NCBI RefSeq assembly: GCF_000230735.2
Contig: NC_019967.1
Location: 1-64,000, forward strand
Direction: 5' to 3'
Origin: Natrinema pellirubrum DSM 15624
GTDB lineage: Archaea; Halobacteriota; Halobacteria; Halobacteriales; Natrialbaceae
DNA: 64,000 bases
Notes under the pieces: generated by a model
Databases searched by the model: none
Told to the model about the DNA's origin: nothing
What the model saw: the letters and a program-made list of their open reading frames with translations, nothing else
Part shown: piece by piece, positions 8,266 through 16,640 of the stretch
Layout: each line of letters begins with the position of its first letter
Numbering within the stretch: position 1 is the first letter of the stretch
Position numbers and translations under genes: made by a program

Positions 8266-8877
8266 ATGCTACTCGAGAAACCAGCGCGTGAGCGCGGGTT
8301 CAAGAAGGAACGCCTCCATCGAGTGCTGCTGAATCACGCTGCTGGGGAAATGAGCTGCTATGCAGTCGCCAATGACGCGGACGTTTCCACCTCGTGGACG
8401 TACGACTATCTCGACCAACTCGAACATGACGGGCTCGTCGAGGACACCAGCGTCCTCGACCCAGCAGCGCTCTATGACCGCTGGGTGGAGACGCGGATCG
8501 AGCCGAACTCGGTTCGCGTCTCGCTCCAACAACCCCTGGAGACGGTTCGCGAGGCAGGCCTCGACTATGCGCTCACGACCGACGAAGCCGAACAGGTTCA
8601 CCAAGGATTCCTGTTCGCGTCGACGACGGCACTCTACGTGCGAGAGGAGGATATCAACGATTGGCTGAGCGTGATCGAACAGAAGGGGTTCGTCGGCGGC
8701 GGGAACACCGAACTTCGCGCGACCGACGAGCACGTCTTCTACAATACGCAGACGGTCGACGAGGTCACGACCGTCTCGATCCCACAACTGATCGTCGATC
8801 TGCTCGACGAGGACGGTCCGGCAGTCGAAGCCGCGAATCGCCTCCTGAAGCAATACCACGGGCTGACCGATGAGTAA
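8266..8877 (+). CDS. AbiEi-like antitoxin / wHTH regulator
   Basis: This 203-residue protein has a winged helix-turn-helix in its first 75 residues ([30 protein letters not shown]) and a C-terminal region ([25 protein letters not shown]) that resembles the end of AbiEi-type antitoxins of type IV toxin-antitoxin systems. It overlaps the following nucleotidyltransferase gene by eight bases, so the two are translationally coupled. The palindrome at the promoter suggests autorepression, as known for AbiEi. The family call rests on the fold, the partner and the C-terminal motif. Confidence 0.75.
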   Translation: MLLEKPARERGFKKERLHRVLLNHAAGEMSCYAVANDADVSTSWTYDYLDQLEHDGLVEDTSVLDPAALYDRWVETRIEPNSVRVSLQQPLETVREAGLDYALTTDEAEQVHQGFLFASTTALYVREEDINDWLSVIEQKGFVGGGNTELRATDEHVFYNTQTVDEVTTVSIPQLIVDLLDEDGPAVEAANRLLKQYHGLTDE

Positions 8878-9697
8878 CGCGGATCGCAGCCAGTACGCCA
8901 AGCCGGTGACATCCCTCTCGGAAGGCGAACTGCAGGACGTCCTCTCGGCTGCCGAACCACCCGTCTGTCTACTCGGCGGGTGGGCGGTCCACCTCCAGGT
9001 CACGGACGGCTTCCAAGCCGCCCACGACCGTGCGTATATTGGCTCCCGGGACATCGACCTTGGGATCCACATCGACCCCTCGTGGTCGACTGACGAACTA
9101 CACACAGCGCCGGTCACAACCACGCTCGAGCGTATCGAGAACGACCTCGGGTACAGCCGCGGTCGATTCGGCTTCTACCAGCAGTTCCACAGGGACACAC
9201 ACGAGCGCCTCGACGACACAGCGGCGCGCGACCAGCCGGCACACAACGTTTTCCGGGTTGACATCGACATCATTCCGGATACGACAACACTCGACGTCTT
9301 CCAGAACACCTTTGGATTTCGCCCACCGGCTGAACCCCTGCTCGAACCAGTGTTCGAGGCAGACGCGGGAGAGCCGCTCGCCGACTATGTCGACTGGGAG
9401 AACCCGCCTGACGCCTTCATCGCCCCAGCCGAACTCCTCGCCGTGATGAAGGTCCGGGCGTTCCCGGACCGCGACAAGAGCCACAAGCAACTGAAGGATC
9501 TCGCCGACCTACACGCCCTCCTCTGGTACGTGACCGACTATACCGAGATTCGGTCGGCAGTTCGAGCACGCCTGACCGACGAGGACATTACAGCGTTCGA
9601 GTCGATGACGAGCGACGACCTCTACGACAGGACAGCTGGACTCATTGAGGTCGATTCGACCATCGTCCGACAATCAATAGAGCGGTTGTTAGTTTGA
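8870..9697 (+). CDS. AbiEii-like nucleotidyltransferase toxin
   Basis: This 275-residue protein belongs to the nucleotidyltransferase (MNT/AbiEii) superfamily. It carries the GG motif at 36-37 (LLGGWAVHL) and the metal-binding pair D61 and D63 in [10 protein letters not shown] third acidic residue lies in the VDIDIIP segment, and the late KVRAF...KDLADL pattern is typical of AbiEii toxins. In known systems the enzyme blocks growth by modifying a nucleic acid and the AbiEi partner represses the operon. Coupling to the upstream gene supports the pair. The actual target here is unknown. Confidence 0.8.
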   Translation: MSNADRSQYAKPVTSLSEGELQDVLSAAEPPVCLLGGWAVHLQVTDGFQAAHDRAYIGSRDIDLGIHIDPSWSTDELHTAPVTTTLERIENDLGYSRGRFGFYQQFHRDTHERLDDTAARDQPAHNVFRVDIDIIPDTTTLDVFQNTFGFRPPAEPLLEPVFEADAGEPLADYVDWENPPDAFIAPAELLAVMKVRAFPDRDKSHKQLKDLADLHALLWYVTDYTEIRSAVRARLTDEDITAFESMTSDDLYDRTAGLIEVDSTIVRQSIERLLV

Positions 9698-9731
9698 CGG
9701 TACCAGTTGTTCAGGTTATAAGCCGCGACAT

Positions 9732-10034
9732 CTACACGTCGGCGACCTCGTCGATGAAGTCCTCGTCCAACTGCTGTTTCAATACTCGGAGGTTTGCCGC
9801 CTCCTCGGCGCCGACGAGCGCTTTGAGTTGATCGAAGGTGATCTCATCGTCGTAATAGGCGGCAGCGATCTCCTGGGTGAGTGCGTCGTCGTGAGCGGCG
9901 TCTTGGAGGTACTCCCGAAGCGCGGTCACGAGAACGTCGGTCCGGTCTTCCCCGAGGACTGTGGCCAGTGCGTCGGCCCGGTCGATGAGCCGATCAGGGG
10001 CCCGAAACTGCACGCGCTTCTTATCGGTGCTCAT
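9732..10034 (-). CDS. Ribbon-helix-helix protein
   Basis: The start at MSTDKKRVQFRAPDRL (10034) gives 100 residues. Residues 5-45 (KRVQFRAPDRLIDRADALATVLGEDRTDVLVTALREYL) have the strand-helix-helix pattern of RHH DNA-binding domains of the CopG/VapB type. A C-terminal acidic helical part follows, as in antitoxins that hold a toxin. No toxin gene adjoins it on the same strand, so it may be an orphan antitoxin or a free regulator. Confidence 0.72.
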   Translation of the reverse strand: MSTDKKRVQFRAPDRLIDRADALATVLGEDRTDVLVTALREYLQDAAHDDALTQEIAAAYYDDEITFDQLKALVGAEEAANLRVLKQQLDEDFIDEVADV

Positions 10035-10090
10035 AATGTGTACATTGTGGGCCAACGCAGTTATCCGTTTTTGTGTGTACGATCTGAGCC

Positions 10091-10330
10091 TCACTCGGCC
10101 AAATGGCACTCGATCACAAGATGTTCTTCGAGGTCACGCGTCCAGTGCGTGGCGGGCCCACCGGGGCTACAGCGAGCACACAGTTGGAGCGGGCCCTCGA
10201 GATGGCCGATTTCTACGCGGAACCGGGTAAGTGCCGTGAGCGCGTCGACGACGAGCCCACAGCCGTCGCAGGCGTGGCGATCGCCCTTCTCGGGATCCGA
10301 CCGCTCTTGGACGGCACAGTCGACATAGAG
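10091..10330 (-). pseudogene. 5'-truncated copy of the zinc-ribbon gene at 22027
   Basis: The readable part (DCAVQERSDP... to the stop at 10091) matches the protein at 22027-22350 almost residue for residue, including HACDGCGLVVDAL and LCARCSPGGPATHWTRD. The two sequences are also clearly alike as DNA. Similarity stops near 10330, where the copy runs into the end of the gene at 10335-10868. No in-frame ATG or GTG exists there. This is a decayed paralogue. Confidence 0.7.
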
Positions 10331-10334
10331 CGGG

Positions 10335-10868
10335 CTACCCGGATGCCTGTTCGCGTTCGCTACCCGTGCGTTGCTGGCGTGCGCGTTCGTAGCGGTCTCG
10401 CTCTTCGCGGGCGGTCGCCCAGTCGCCGAGGTCGCTGTATACGTCGTCGATGGTTCGCTCGTCGCTGCCTTCCGCGGCGGTAACGGCGTCGACGGCCGCC
10501 GGTGACGCGGCGTCGTACGCCTCCTCATACTCGGTGATGCGCGTCGTCAGCTCACGAACGCGATCCTGAAGCTCCTCAACGGAGTGGTCGGCTGCGAGCT
10601 GGTTGATGCGTCGCCACTCGAAGTACGCGTCGTTGCGCTCGTACGTGGCTGGATGGCCATCGTGTCGGGTGACGATGCCAAGGTCGTCGAACCACCCCAG
10701 ATACTTCCGGGCGGTCTTGGGGTCACAGTCGGCGCTGTCGGCGATCGCGCTCGCCGTCGTCGGCTCGCGGGTCTGCAGGATGGTTCCGTAGATGCGCTGT
10801 TCGACGTCGTCGCTGCTGAACGGCTCCCCGAAGGGGGGCGGGCCATCGGCGGCGTCTGTCTCGGACAT
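10335..10868 (-). CDS. wHTH regulator (resembles haloarchaeal DUF7342)
   Basis: This protein has 177 residues from MSETDAADGPPP (10868). A winged helix (about 20-75: VEQRIYGTILQTREPTTASAIADSADCDPKTARKYLGWFDDLGIV) is followed by a coiled-coil region. It resembles from memory a widespread haloarchaeal plasmid regulator family, DUF7342. A TATA-like AAATATATCC lies about 25-30 bases upstream, and TTAACCAAC site B lies another 65 bases back. It sits between two broken paralogues, so it survived a rearrangement. Target genes unknown. Confidence 0.75.
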   Translation of the reverse strand: MSETDAADGPPPFGEPFSSDDVEQRIYGTILQTREPTTASAIADSADCDPKTARKYLGWFDDLGIVTRHDGHPATYERNDAYFEWRRINQLAADHSVEELQDRVRELTTRITEYEEAYDAASPAAVDAVTAAEGSDERTIDDVYSDLGDWATAREERDRYERARQQRTGSEREQASG

Positions 10869-10962
10869 ATTCAGGATTGCAGCGCGAAGGATATATTTCT
10901 TACTTCGAGGAATAGTTTCCTGAAGTACAGTCTCCCCCGTTTTGCGGCGAGATTGAGCGTGG

Positions 10963-11003
10963 TTAACCAACAAATAGCGCGATATAGCGAGTCTGTTGGT
11001 TAA
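10963..11003. repeat. TTAACCAAC inverted repeat, site B
   Basis: Arms TTAACCAACA (10963-10972) and TGTTGGTTAA (10994-11003) are perfect over 10 bases. Measured between the 9-base core arms the spacer is 23 bases. It lies between the wHTH gene and the primase fragment, the same relative place as site G in the intact module. Confidence 0.75.
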
Positions 11004-11070
11004 TCTTCTCGGCTCGCAGAATCAGAACGCTCGAGAGAGGTTTTCGGATGGCGGTGAAGCGGCGCCGCTA

Positions 11071-11343
11071 CTAAGATTGGCCACCGAAGAATCGACTCAA
11101 CAGAGAGGATGGCTCTGAGTCATCACCGGTCTCGATCGCAGTACCGGAGTCTTCCTCGTGGGATTGCGCAGTCTCCTGATCACGGGCTGCGAGTTCGTCG
11201 GTGAGGCGCTCGATCTCTGTTTCGAGGGTTTCGATCCGCTCAGTCTTCTGTTCGAGTGTTGCCTCGAGTTCGTCGACGCGCTTACTCAACAAGCGGTTTT
11301 TCTCCGCCAGATACGCACGACTCCGGTCTGCCTCGTCAGCCAA
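11071..11343 (-). pseudogene. C-terminal fragment of a primase-polymerase gene
   Basis: The 90 readable residues (SRAYLAEKNRLLS... to LLSRFFGGQS) match the coiled-coil C-terminus of the protein at 23321-24574 throughout, ending in the same FFGG/LFGG tail. The catalytic and helicase-binding parts are absent. The only possible start is a TTG at 11343, where similarity also ends and an unrelated plus-strand PIN fragment begins. This is a recombination scar. Confidence 0.75.
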
Positions 11344-11344
11344 C

Positions 11345-11793
11345 AGCGGAACAAGTATACAGCGCTGGAACGGTTCGCCCAGCGGAACGAGATTACGTTT
11401 GTGATTCCACAGCGGGTGTATGAGGAACTTGGCGGTGCGCCAGACCGCAGTACGCCCGGTCAGACACCGATTAATAGCGCGATTGATACTGGATGGGTGA
11501 CCGTCGCTGATGAATTAGATTACACGAATCCAACGGTATCTAGCGTTATGGACGGTGTGCGTGGCTTCATTGCACGTGAGTCGAATCGCTCCGAGGACAA
11601 CATCGAGAAAGCGGATACCGCACTTGGTGGCGTCGCAGCCCACCTCTTAGAGAGCGGGAAAGCCGCGTCTATCTGTGTCCTCACGACAGATGACGATGCA
11701 GGGAACGGCGTCGTCACTGCAATCGAAGCTCATGGGTTCGACGGGCAAATCACGTTCAAAGACGGCTTTGAGCTGATTGCAGAGATCACGTAA
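11345..11793 (+). pseudogene. PIN-domain toxin fragment lacking its N-terminus
   Basis: From about 11350 the frame (NKYTALERF...) aligns along its length with the PIN protein at 20674-21204: IPQRVYEELGG matches LPRRVIGELGG, and EKADTALGG and LTTDDDAG carry the later acidic residues. The first strand with the DxN motif is missing, because the sequence joins the inverted primase fragment at about 11343. An open frame to 11158 exists but reads backwards through that fragment, so it is not the real start. Confidence 0.65.
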
Positions 11794-11916
11794 TATCGAG
11801 TCTCTTGACCGTTAGTGGCGCCGTCTATTGAGTGAGAATGTATAGACAGCCCCTCCAAGCCTCTAATCCGCTCTCGATGATGTTTCCGATGAAACATCAC
11901 AATCGAGCACGTCAGA

Positions 11917-11958
11917 TTAACCAACACATCCAGCACGATCGGCGTTGAAGTTGGTTAA
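11917..11958. repeat. TTAACCAAC inverted repeat, site C
   Basis: TTAACCAAC (11917-11925) and GTTGGTTAA (11950-11958), perfect arms, 24-base spacer. It lies just before the palindrome array of the partition locus. Confidence 0.75.
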
Positions 11959-12000
11959 TATTGAAGGCGATCCGCCCCCATATCAGCAACGGTGCCACCA

Positions 12001-12284
12001 TTTCTAATATTGGGAACGTAGATTATGCTCCTACTGTTGGTAACATCCCCAACATAGGAAATATTTCTAATGGAAGGGATGCAAGTGATAGACGAAATTG
12101 AGTAAGCGGGTACTGTATTTCTAATATTAGAAATGTTATTTCTATAAGTACCATTAGAAACACAAGAATGAATTTGCTTGTCAGTGCTAGAATTGTAGTG
12201 TATGGGCAGTATCACGCGGCTGAACGCCATTTCTAACGTTAGAAACGCTGCCAATCGTCTGACGTAGATTTTTAACGTTAGAAA
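12001..12284. promoter_or_regulatory. Candidate centromere: TTTCTAAYRTTAGAAA palindromes
   Basis: Upstream of parA lie perfect palindromes TTTCTAATATTAGAAA (12118-12133) and TTTCTAACGTTAGAAA (12230-12245), plus close variants at 12001-12017, 12048-12076 (two half-sites), 12139-12160 and 12269-12284. The last covers the likely TATA position of parA (TTTTTAA about 36 bases before the ATG). An array of this kind next to a ParA operon is the expected form of a centromere that also autoregulates the operon. No gene is seen in 11794-12310. Confidence 0.65.
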
Positions 12285-12310
12285 CAGCAGTACTGTTCGA
12301 GGCGTTAGTA

Positions 12311-13180
12311 ATGGCGGATTCAATCCCAGAGGTGATCGCGGTGTCGTTTCAGAAAGGAGGGACCGGAAAGACGTTTACAGCGATGAATCTCGCAGGCGGT
12401 CTCGCTGCCAGAGGTTTTGAGGTTCTCCTAGTCGATATGGACCCTCAGGGAACGCTTACTGCAAACCTCGGTCATCGTGAACTGTTCGATGATCTCGACA
12501 GGCTCTCACTTGACGAAGTGCTGCTTGACGTCAACAAGTGGGACCAGATCACCGATCTCGTAATCGAACACGACGAGTTCGATGTGATCCCCGCGAACTC
12601 GACATACACAGGTAACAAGACCCCACTGGATTCTGCTGACGCCGGAGAGAAGCGACTCGGGAAGATACTCACGCGACTGGAAACTGACTATCACTACGTA
12701 GTCTGTGACTGTCCGCCCGATTTCTCCGCCTTTGCAAAGAATGCCGTCACTGCCGGTGAAAACGTGGTCGTCCCGATGGTGCCACGGTCGGAGATGGTTC
12801 ACTCGACGAACCTCCTGTTCGACATGTACGACACCCTCGGGATGATGCACGATCTCGACATCGAGTATCTCGCCTTCACGATGACGTACACCTCGACAAA
12901 GGAAACGAAGCAAATGCGCGAGGTACTGGACTGGTTCGACGATACCTTCGGTGAGAAAGGAGTGAAAATCGACGACCGCGCCGCGTTCGATCGCGCAAAA
13001 TGGGAAGCTGGCTCCATCTATGTCCACGACGAATCACTCCAAAACGACCAGTTCCCACAGTTCGATACGGTGGTCAAGCGCGTGTTAGATCAAACGTCAC
13101 CGCCTGATTTCAACGGCGACGTCGAGGCGATGCGTCAGAAATCCACCGATGAAATCCGATCACGAGAGATCGAAGCATGA
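12311..13180 (+). CDS. parA: ParA-type partition ATPase
   Basis: This 289-residue protein is a deviant-Walker ATPase of the ParA/Soj family. KGGTGKT is at 15-21, with the signature lysine, and VDMDPQG at 41-47, with a later CDCPPDF switch region. Such proteins move plasmid copies apart on the nucleoid. The ATG lies 27 bases after the last palindrome. The stop overlaps the next start as ATGA, so the partner gene is translationally coupled. No N-terminal DNA-binding domain is present, so operon control probably falls to the partner. Confidence 0.93.
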   Translation: MADSIPEVIAVSFQKGGTGKTFTAMNLAGGLAARGFEVLLVDMDPQGTLTANLGHRELFDDLDRLSLDEVLLDVNKWDQITDLVIEHDEFDVIPANSTYTGNKTPLDSADAGEKRLGKILTRLETDYHYVVCDCPPDFSAFAKNAVTAGENVVVPMVPRSEMVHSTNLLFDMYDTLGMMHDLDIEYLAFTMTYTSTKETKQMREVLDWFDDTFGEKGVKIDDRAAFDRAKWEAGSIYVHDESLQNDQFPQFDTVVKRVLDQTSPPDFNGDVEAMRQKSTDEIRSREIEA

Positions 13181-13743
13181 GCGACCTCGAAGACGAAATG
13201 GAGCGAACAAAAGAGCGAGCAGCTGCGTTCGGCGTGAGTGGCGAGACGGACGACCAGGACGAGGAAGACGTTGATACCGAGGAAGACGCGAGCGAAAGCG
13301 TCGCCGAGCAATCCACTACCGAAGAAGGGGATGAGAGATCAGAAGCAGATGAAGCATTAGAAACGTCAGAAACATCCCCAACAGTAGAAGGAGACCGTAC
13401 GCCAGAAATAGAAGAGAGAGACGGGTCAGCGGAACAAGAGCAGACTGGCGAAGATGTACCGGCAGATACTGAAGGGGAGTACGAGTCAACTGAGGACAAC
13501 GCTACCACGAGTAGCGAGGATTCGTCTCGTGGTCGTCTCGTCGACGAATACGACAATGTGAATATCTACATCCCGCCTGAGCTGAAGCGGGATCTCAACG
13601 ATCTCTTCAAACTCATGGACCTCGAATACTCCCGATCGAAAAGCGATGATTTAGAGAAGCACTGGGATTTCTATCCGGCGGTCGTTCGAACAGTGCTTGA
13701 GAATGAAGAGGACCTCCGGGCTGAACTCGGAATTGACGAGTGA
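13177..13743 (+). CDS. Putative centromere-binding partner of ParA
   Basis: This is a protein of 188 residues. The first 115 residues are a very acidic, Ser/Thr/Glu-rich disordered stretch. The last 70 (NVNIYIPPELKRDLNDLFKLMDLEYSRSKSDD and on) are folded, with a strand followed by helices as in ribbon-helix-helix or small ParB-like proteins. Position, coupling and size suggest it binds the palindromes at 12001-12284. No ParB nuclease or HTH signature is visible. The disordered tail is unusual and may contact ParA. The role is inferred from context. Confidence 0.7.
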   Translation: MSDLEDEMERTKERAAAFGVSGETDDQDEEDVDTEEDASESVAEQSTTEEGDERSEADEALETSETSPTVEGDRTPEIEERDGSAEQEQTGEDVPADTEGEYESTEDNATTSSEDSSRGRLVDEYDNVNIYIPPELKRDLNDLFKLMDLEYSRSKSDDLEKHWDFYPAVVRTVLENEEDLRAELGIDE

Positions 13744-13782
13744 GTTATATTCCGACGCCTGGCCTACTTCAACATCGAAGTC

Positions 13783-14109
13783 CTATTCGCTCGATTGGAC
13801 TGGTCCTTTATACTCCGATTTGATCGAATCTCCTTCACGCCACTGCCAGTAATAGTAGCGGTTGTCGTTGATCTCCTTCACTGTGATCGTGGCTTTAGAG
13901 GGGACATCGTCTGGGAGGTCCTCAGGTCGCTCCTCGACCGGGTCTTCCTCGTCCTCTTGTTCAGCAAGACGTGCTTCGCGCTCCCGATACTCGGCAAGTT
14001 CCTCGGCGTAACGTCCGATGTGCCGGAGTAGGTCGGGTGAACACTCATCTAGCGTCTCGACGACGTCGTCAGGGAGTTCCTCCGGCGGGGTCGGTGGAGA
14101 GTAGGACAT
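13783..14109 (-). CDS. Conserved plasmid hypothetical protein
   Basis: This 108-residue acidic protein has a helical first half and a C-terminal segment (KATITVKEINDNRYYYWQWREGDSIKSEYKGPV) that I recall as common in small haloarchaeal plasmid proteins encoded beside initiator genes. It has no known function. TTAACCAAC site D lies 15-56 bases upstream of the ATG and brackets the probable promoter, so it is the clearest candidate for direct control by that repeat. Confidence 0.75.
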   Translation of the reverse strand: MSYSPPTPPEELPDDVVETLDECSPDLLRHIGRYAEELAEYREREARLAEQEDEEDPVEERPEDLPDDVPSKATITVKEINDNRYYYWQWREGDSIKSEYKGPVQSSE

Positions 14110-14123
14110 GGGACACTGCCGTA

Positions 14124-14165
14124 TTAACCAACATCGACGGCAAATTCCATAGTATTGTTGGTTAA
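14124..14165. repeat. TTAACCAAC inverted repeat, site D
   Basis: TTAACCAAC (14124-14132) and GTTGGTTAA (14157-14165), perfect arms, 24-base spacer. It overlaps the promoter region of the minus-strand gene starting at 14109. Confidence 0.75.
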
Positions 14166-14225
14166 GACGAATAGGGCGGAGTCACTCACATAGGAAACTT
14201 GATGGAAAACGGAGAATGCCTCGCC

Positions 14226-15464
14226 CTACATCGTGGCGAACTCTTCACCGGAATCGGGAAGATAGTCGACAATACTCCGGTGAGCACCGAATTCACTAAT
14301 TGTAGTCTGGAGAGCGTCGACAACGGTCGCGATGTCGCGGTTGATCTCGTGTTCGCGGTACGTACCGCCGTCTTGGCCACGATGTTCCTTGTGGGAAAGT
14401 GTGAGATTGAGGATCTCGAAGTCAGAAAGGAAGCTCCGCATCCGACGGGCTGTACGGGGATCCCGAGCCTGGAACTCGCAGAGTTCCTTGTATCGCTGGT
14501 AGACGATACGTGACCGCGCCGGGGTTTCGTCCTCGGCGGCGAGCGTTGTGAGCGCGTACAGTGTGAGTTGTTCGTGTTCGGTGAGATCACGCATGATATC
14601 CATGCTCTGCTGAGCCTCAAGTTTCTCTTGGGCGCGTTCGACGAGATCAGTCGTGACTGTGGATGCGTTCTCTGTTCGGGCGAGATCGCCGGCTTTCCGG
14701 AGAAGCGTGATTGCCCGTCGAGCATCACCGCCATCCTGTCGGCCGAGTGCAGCACAGAGTGGAATTACATCTTCCTCAAGTGCGTTTTGGTGAAACGCGA
14801 TTTCGGCCCGCTGTTCAAGCACCTTCTGGAGTTCTTCTGTTCCATATGGCGGGAACGAAATCTCGGTTTCACAGAGCGATGACTGAACCTTTGCATCGAG
14901 CTGTTCTCGAAATGTCGAATCGTTGCTAATGCCGATGAGACCGAGCTGGATGTTGTCGATGTATCCGTTGTTGTCGGCACGCGTGATCTGATAGAGGAAC
15001 GTATCGTCAGAGATATGATCGATCTCGTCGAGGACGATGATAACTGTCCCGGAGAGTTTGTTGAGTTCGTCCCAGAGAAGACGATAGACTTTGGACTGGG
15101 GGTGCCCGGTCTCGGCGATGTGGTTTTCGGGGTCACGGAGATTGTTGACGAGATTGATTGCGGCCTGGTAACTCGTGCTAAGGCCGTCACAGTTGACGGT
15201 AACGAAGGCAGTGTCGACAGCGAAGTGTTCCGCGGAGTCCCGAAGTTCATTGAGAAGGAAGTTCGTGACGGCAGTTTTCCCGACACCAGTCTTCCCGTAG
15301 ATGAAAATATTGTCGGGGTACTCCCCATTGATGATTGGCTGAAGGGCGGCTTCGTACTCTTCGATCTCGTTATCCCGGCCAACGATGTCATCCGGGACGT
15401 ACTCTACCTTGAGCGTGTTGCGTCGTTTATAGAGCGTATCGTCGGGTTGGAACCGAGGACCCAT
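14226..15464 (-). CDS. cdc6: Orc1/Cdc6 replication initiator, gene 2
   Basis: This 412-residue AAA+ initiator has Walker A GKTGVGKT at 57-64 and Walker B VIIVLDEID near 142-150. Sensor motifs and a C-terminal winged helix (about 320-400) are present. It is clearly related to gene 1 at 455-1681 but not a recent copy. Its start faces an array of a different repeat (15521-16172), so each initiator seems to have its own recognition sequence. Full-length and intact. Confidence 0.95.
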   Translation of the reverse strand: MGPRFQPDDTLYKRRNTLKVEYVPDDIVGRDNEIEEYEAALQPIINGEYPDNIFIYGKTGVGKTAVTNFLLNELRDSAEHFAVDTAFVTVNCDGLSTSYQAAINLVNNLRDPENHIAETGHPQSKVYRLLWDELNKLSGTVIIVLDEIDHISDDTFLYQITRADNNGYIDNIQLGLIGISNDSTFREQLDAKVQSSLCETEISFPPYGTEELQKVLEQRAEIAFHQNALEEDVIPLCAALGRQDGGDARRAITLLRKAGDLARTENASTVTTDLVERAQEKLEAQQSMDIMRDLTEHEQLTLYALTTLAAEDETPARSRIVYQRYKELCEFQARDPRTARRMRSFLSDFEILNLTLSHKEHRGQDGGTYREHEINRDIATVVDALQTTISEFGAHRSIVDYLPDSGEEFATM

Positions 15465-15520
15465 GATGTCCTCAATGATTCATTGTGGCATGATAATGGT
15501 TACGACCATCGTTTCCGCTA

Positions 15521-16172
15521 TTTCCAGTATAACCACCATGGGGGACGCGTCCCGATATCGGATCAAGACCCCGCTGTTTCCAATAAAGGAGGGCTATCAC
15601 TGGGTTTGGCATTGAAGGAGAGGAACGAAATGATTCAGATTCTGTTCTCGTGAAGAGACACACCCCACCGTTTCCAGTAAAGGACGAGGTCGTACTGTTG
15701 GCCGCCACACCCCACGATTTCCAGTAAATCACAATTCTCTTGGACCACGGAAAGAATGAGAATAAAGACCACCGGGTTCCAGTATTTCCAGTAAACGATT
15801 CTTTATAAAGGGACAACACACCACCGTTTCCACTAATCGGCTTATAGAATGTAATCGGGGGAAGGCGGATAGCAGTAATGAAGAACGGTATCGTAACACC
15901 CCCTCCCCACTATTTCCAGTAATAGGACGTAGAGGTATCCGACCAATTCAGAAAGAATACTGAACTAGTGGAAAGATTTATCACTCTTATCTTCTAATTG
16001 GTCCGTAGCCTCGAAAACACAACAGTTTACTAGAGAAGGAATCTAGTGAAATCAGCTTTAGCGAGTGCCGCTTCCGCTCCGATTCTAGGTTTACTGGAAA
16101 CGATGGGGGGAGAGTGTCGGGCCGTAACTCTTCATCCGAATCCTGTCAGTGTATTAGTGGAAATGCTGGGGT
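15521..16172. promoter_or_regulatory. Candidate replication origin 2 (ORB array)
   Basis: Repeats with core TTTCCAGTAAA preceded by a C-rich box (CACCCCACC) lie in one orientation at 15521-15530, 15569-15588, 15661-15683, 15706-15728, 15785-15795, 15816-15840 and 15896-15926. The reverse orientation occurs at 15966-15974, 16090-16110 (TTTACTGGAAACGATGGGG) and 16153-16172. The stretch between about 15927 and 16080 is A+T-rich and is the likely unwinding element. Opposed repeats around an A+T-rich core beside orc1/cdc6 are the classic haloarchaeal origin. No gene is seen in 15465-16271. Confidence 0.8.
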
Positions 16173-16213
16173 CTGACGAGCGTCTGACTTAGCTCCGTAC
16201 TTTCGGTGAGGGA

Positions 16214-16254
16214 TTAACCAACGTTCCACGGATGTAATCACTTTCGTTGGTTAA
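16214..16254. repeat. TTAACCAAC inverted repeat, site E
   Basis: TTAACCAAC (16214-16222) and GTTGGTTAA (16246-16254), perfect arms, 23-base spacer. It lies between the origin array and the 3' end of the SWIM gene, so it is not in an obvious promoter. Confidence 0.75.
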
Positions 16255-16271
16255 CCGCATTTCTCCGTTCC

Positions 16272-16604
16272 TTAGTTCGAATACTCTTCGAGAACCTCCA
16301 GTGCTATCTGGAGCTCTCGACGTTTCGCTTCCCGCTCTTCTATCTCTCGGTCAAGATCGTGAACTGCTTCTGCGAGCTGTTCCGCCACGCCTACTGTCGC
16401 CGGAAGCCGACCATCGGGTCGTGGGACGTGTCCACTCCGAATTTCGATGTCGACCCGCCGCAGATGCTTACAGCCACCGCTCGGCTGGTGCTTCGTGAAA
16501 TCCGGACACGTACACGTCTTGCTCGCGACGTCGACCTCGTAGGTGTTCCCCGACGCCGACTGCACCTCGTACACACCACCTTTCCTGAGCAATGAGACGT
16601 CCAT
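16272..16604 (-). CDS. SWIM zinc-finger protein
   Basis: This 110-residue protein has a SWIM-type zinc finger at about 30-50 (CTCPDF...GGCKHL, the CxCxnCxH pattern) after a short beta region, and a C-terminal coiled coil (AEAVHDLDREIEEREAKRRELQIALEVLEEY). SWIM domains bind DNA or proteins. Stand-alone SWIM proteins are common on haloarchaeal plasmids and their role is unknown. The ATG at 16604 is the only sensible start. Confidence 0.8.
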   Translation of the reverse strand: MDVSLLRKGGVYEVQSASGNTYEVDVASKTCTCPDFTKHQPSGGCKHLRRVDIEIRSGHVPRPDGRLPATVGVAEQLAEAVHDLDREIEEREAKRRELQIALEVLEEYSN

Positions 16605-16640
16605 CTCCTCCGTTCGAGCGCCGCTCGACGGTTTGTGCAG

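Noticed and set aside
11158-11350. N-terminal part of the 211-codon plus-strand frame over the PIN fragment
   Set aside because: It reads backwards through the primase coiled-coil fragment on the other strand; only the part after about 11345 resembles a PIN domain.
12001-12284. Palindrome array as a CRISPR or terminators
   Set aside because: Units are palindromic operators at uneven distances upstream of parA, without spacer-like regularity.
15521-16172. Repeat array as a CRISPR
   Set aside because: Spacing is irregular, repeats are short and occur in both orientations beside an initiator gene, which fits an origin.
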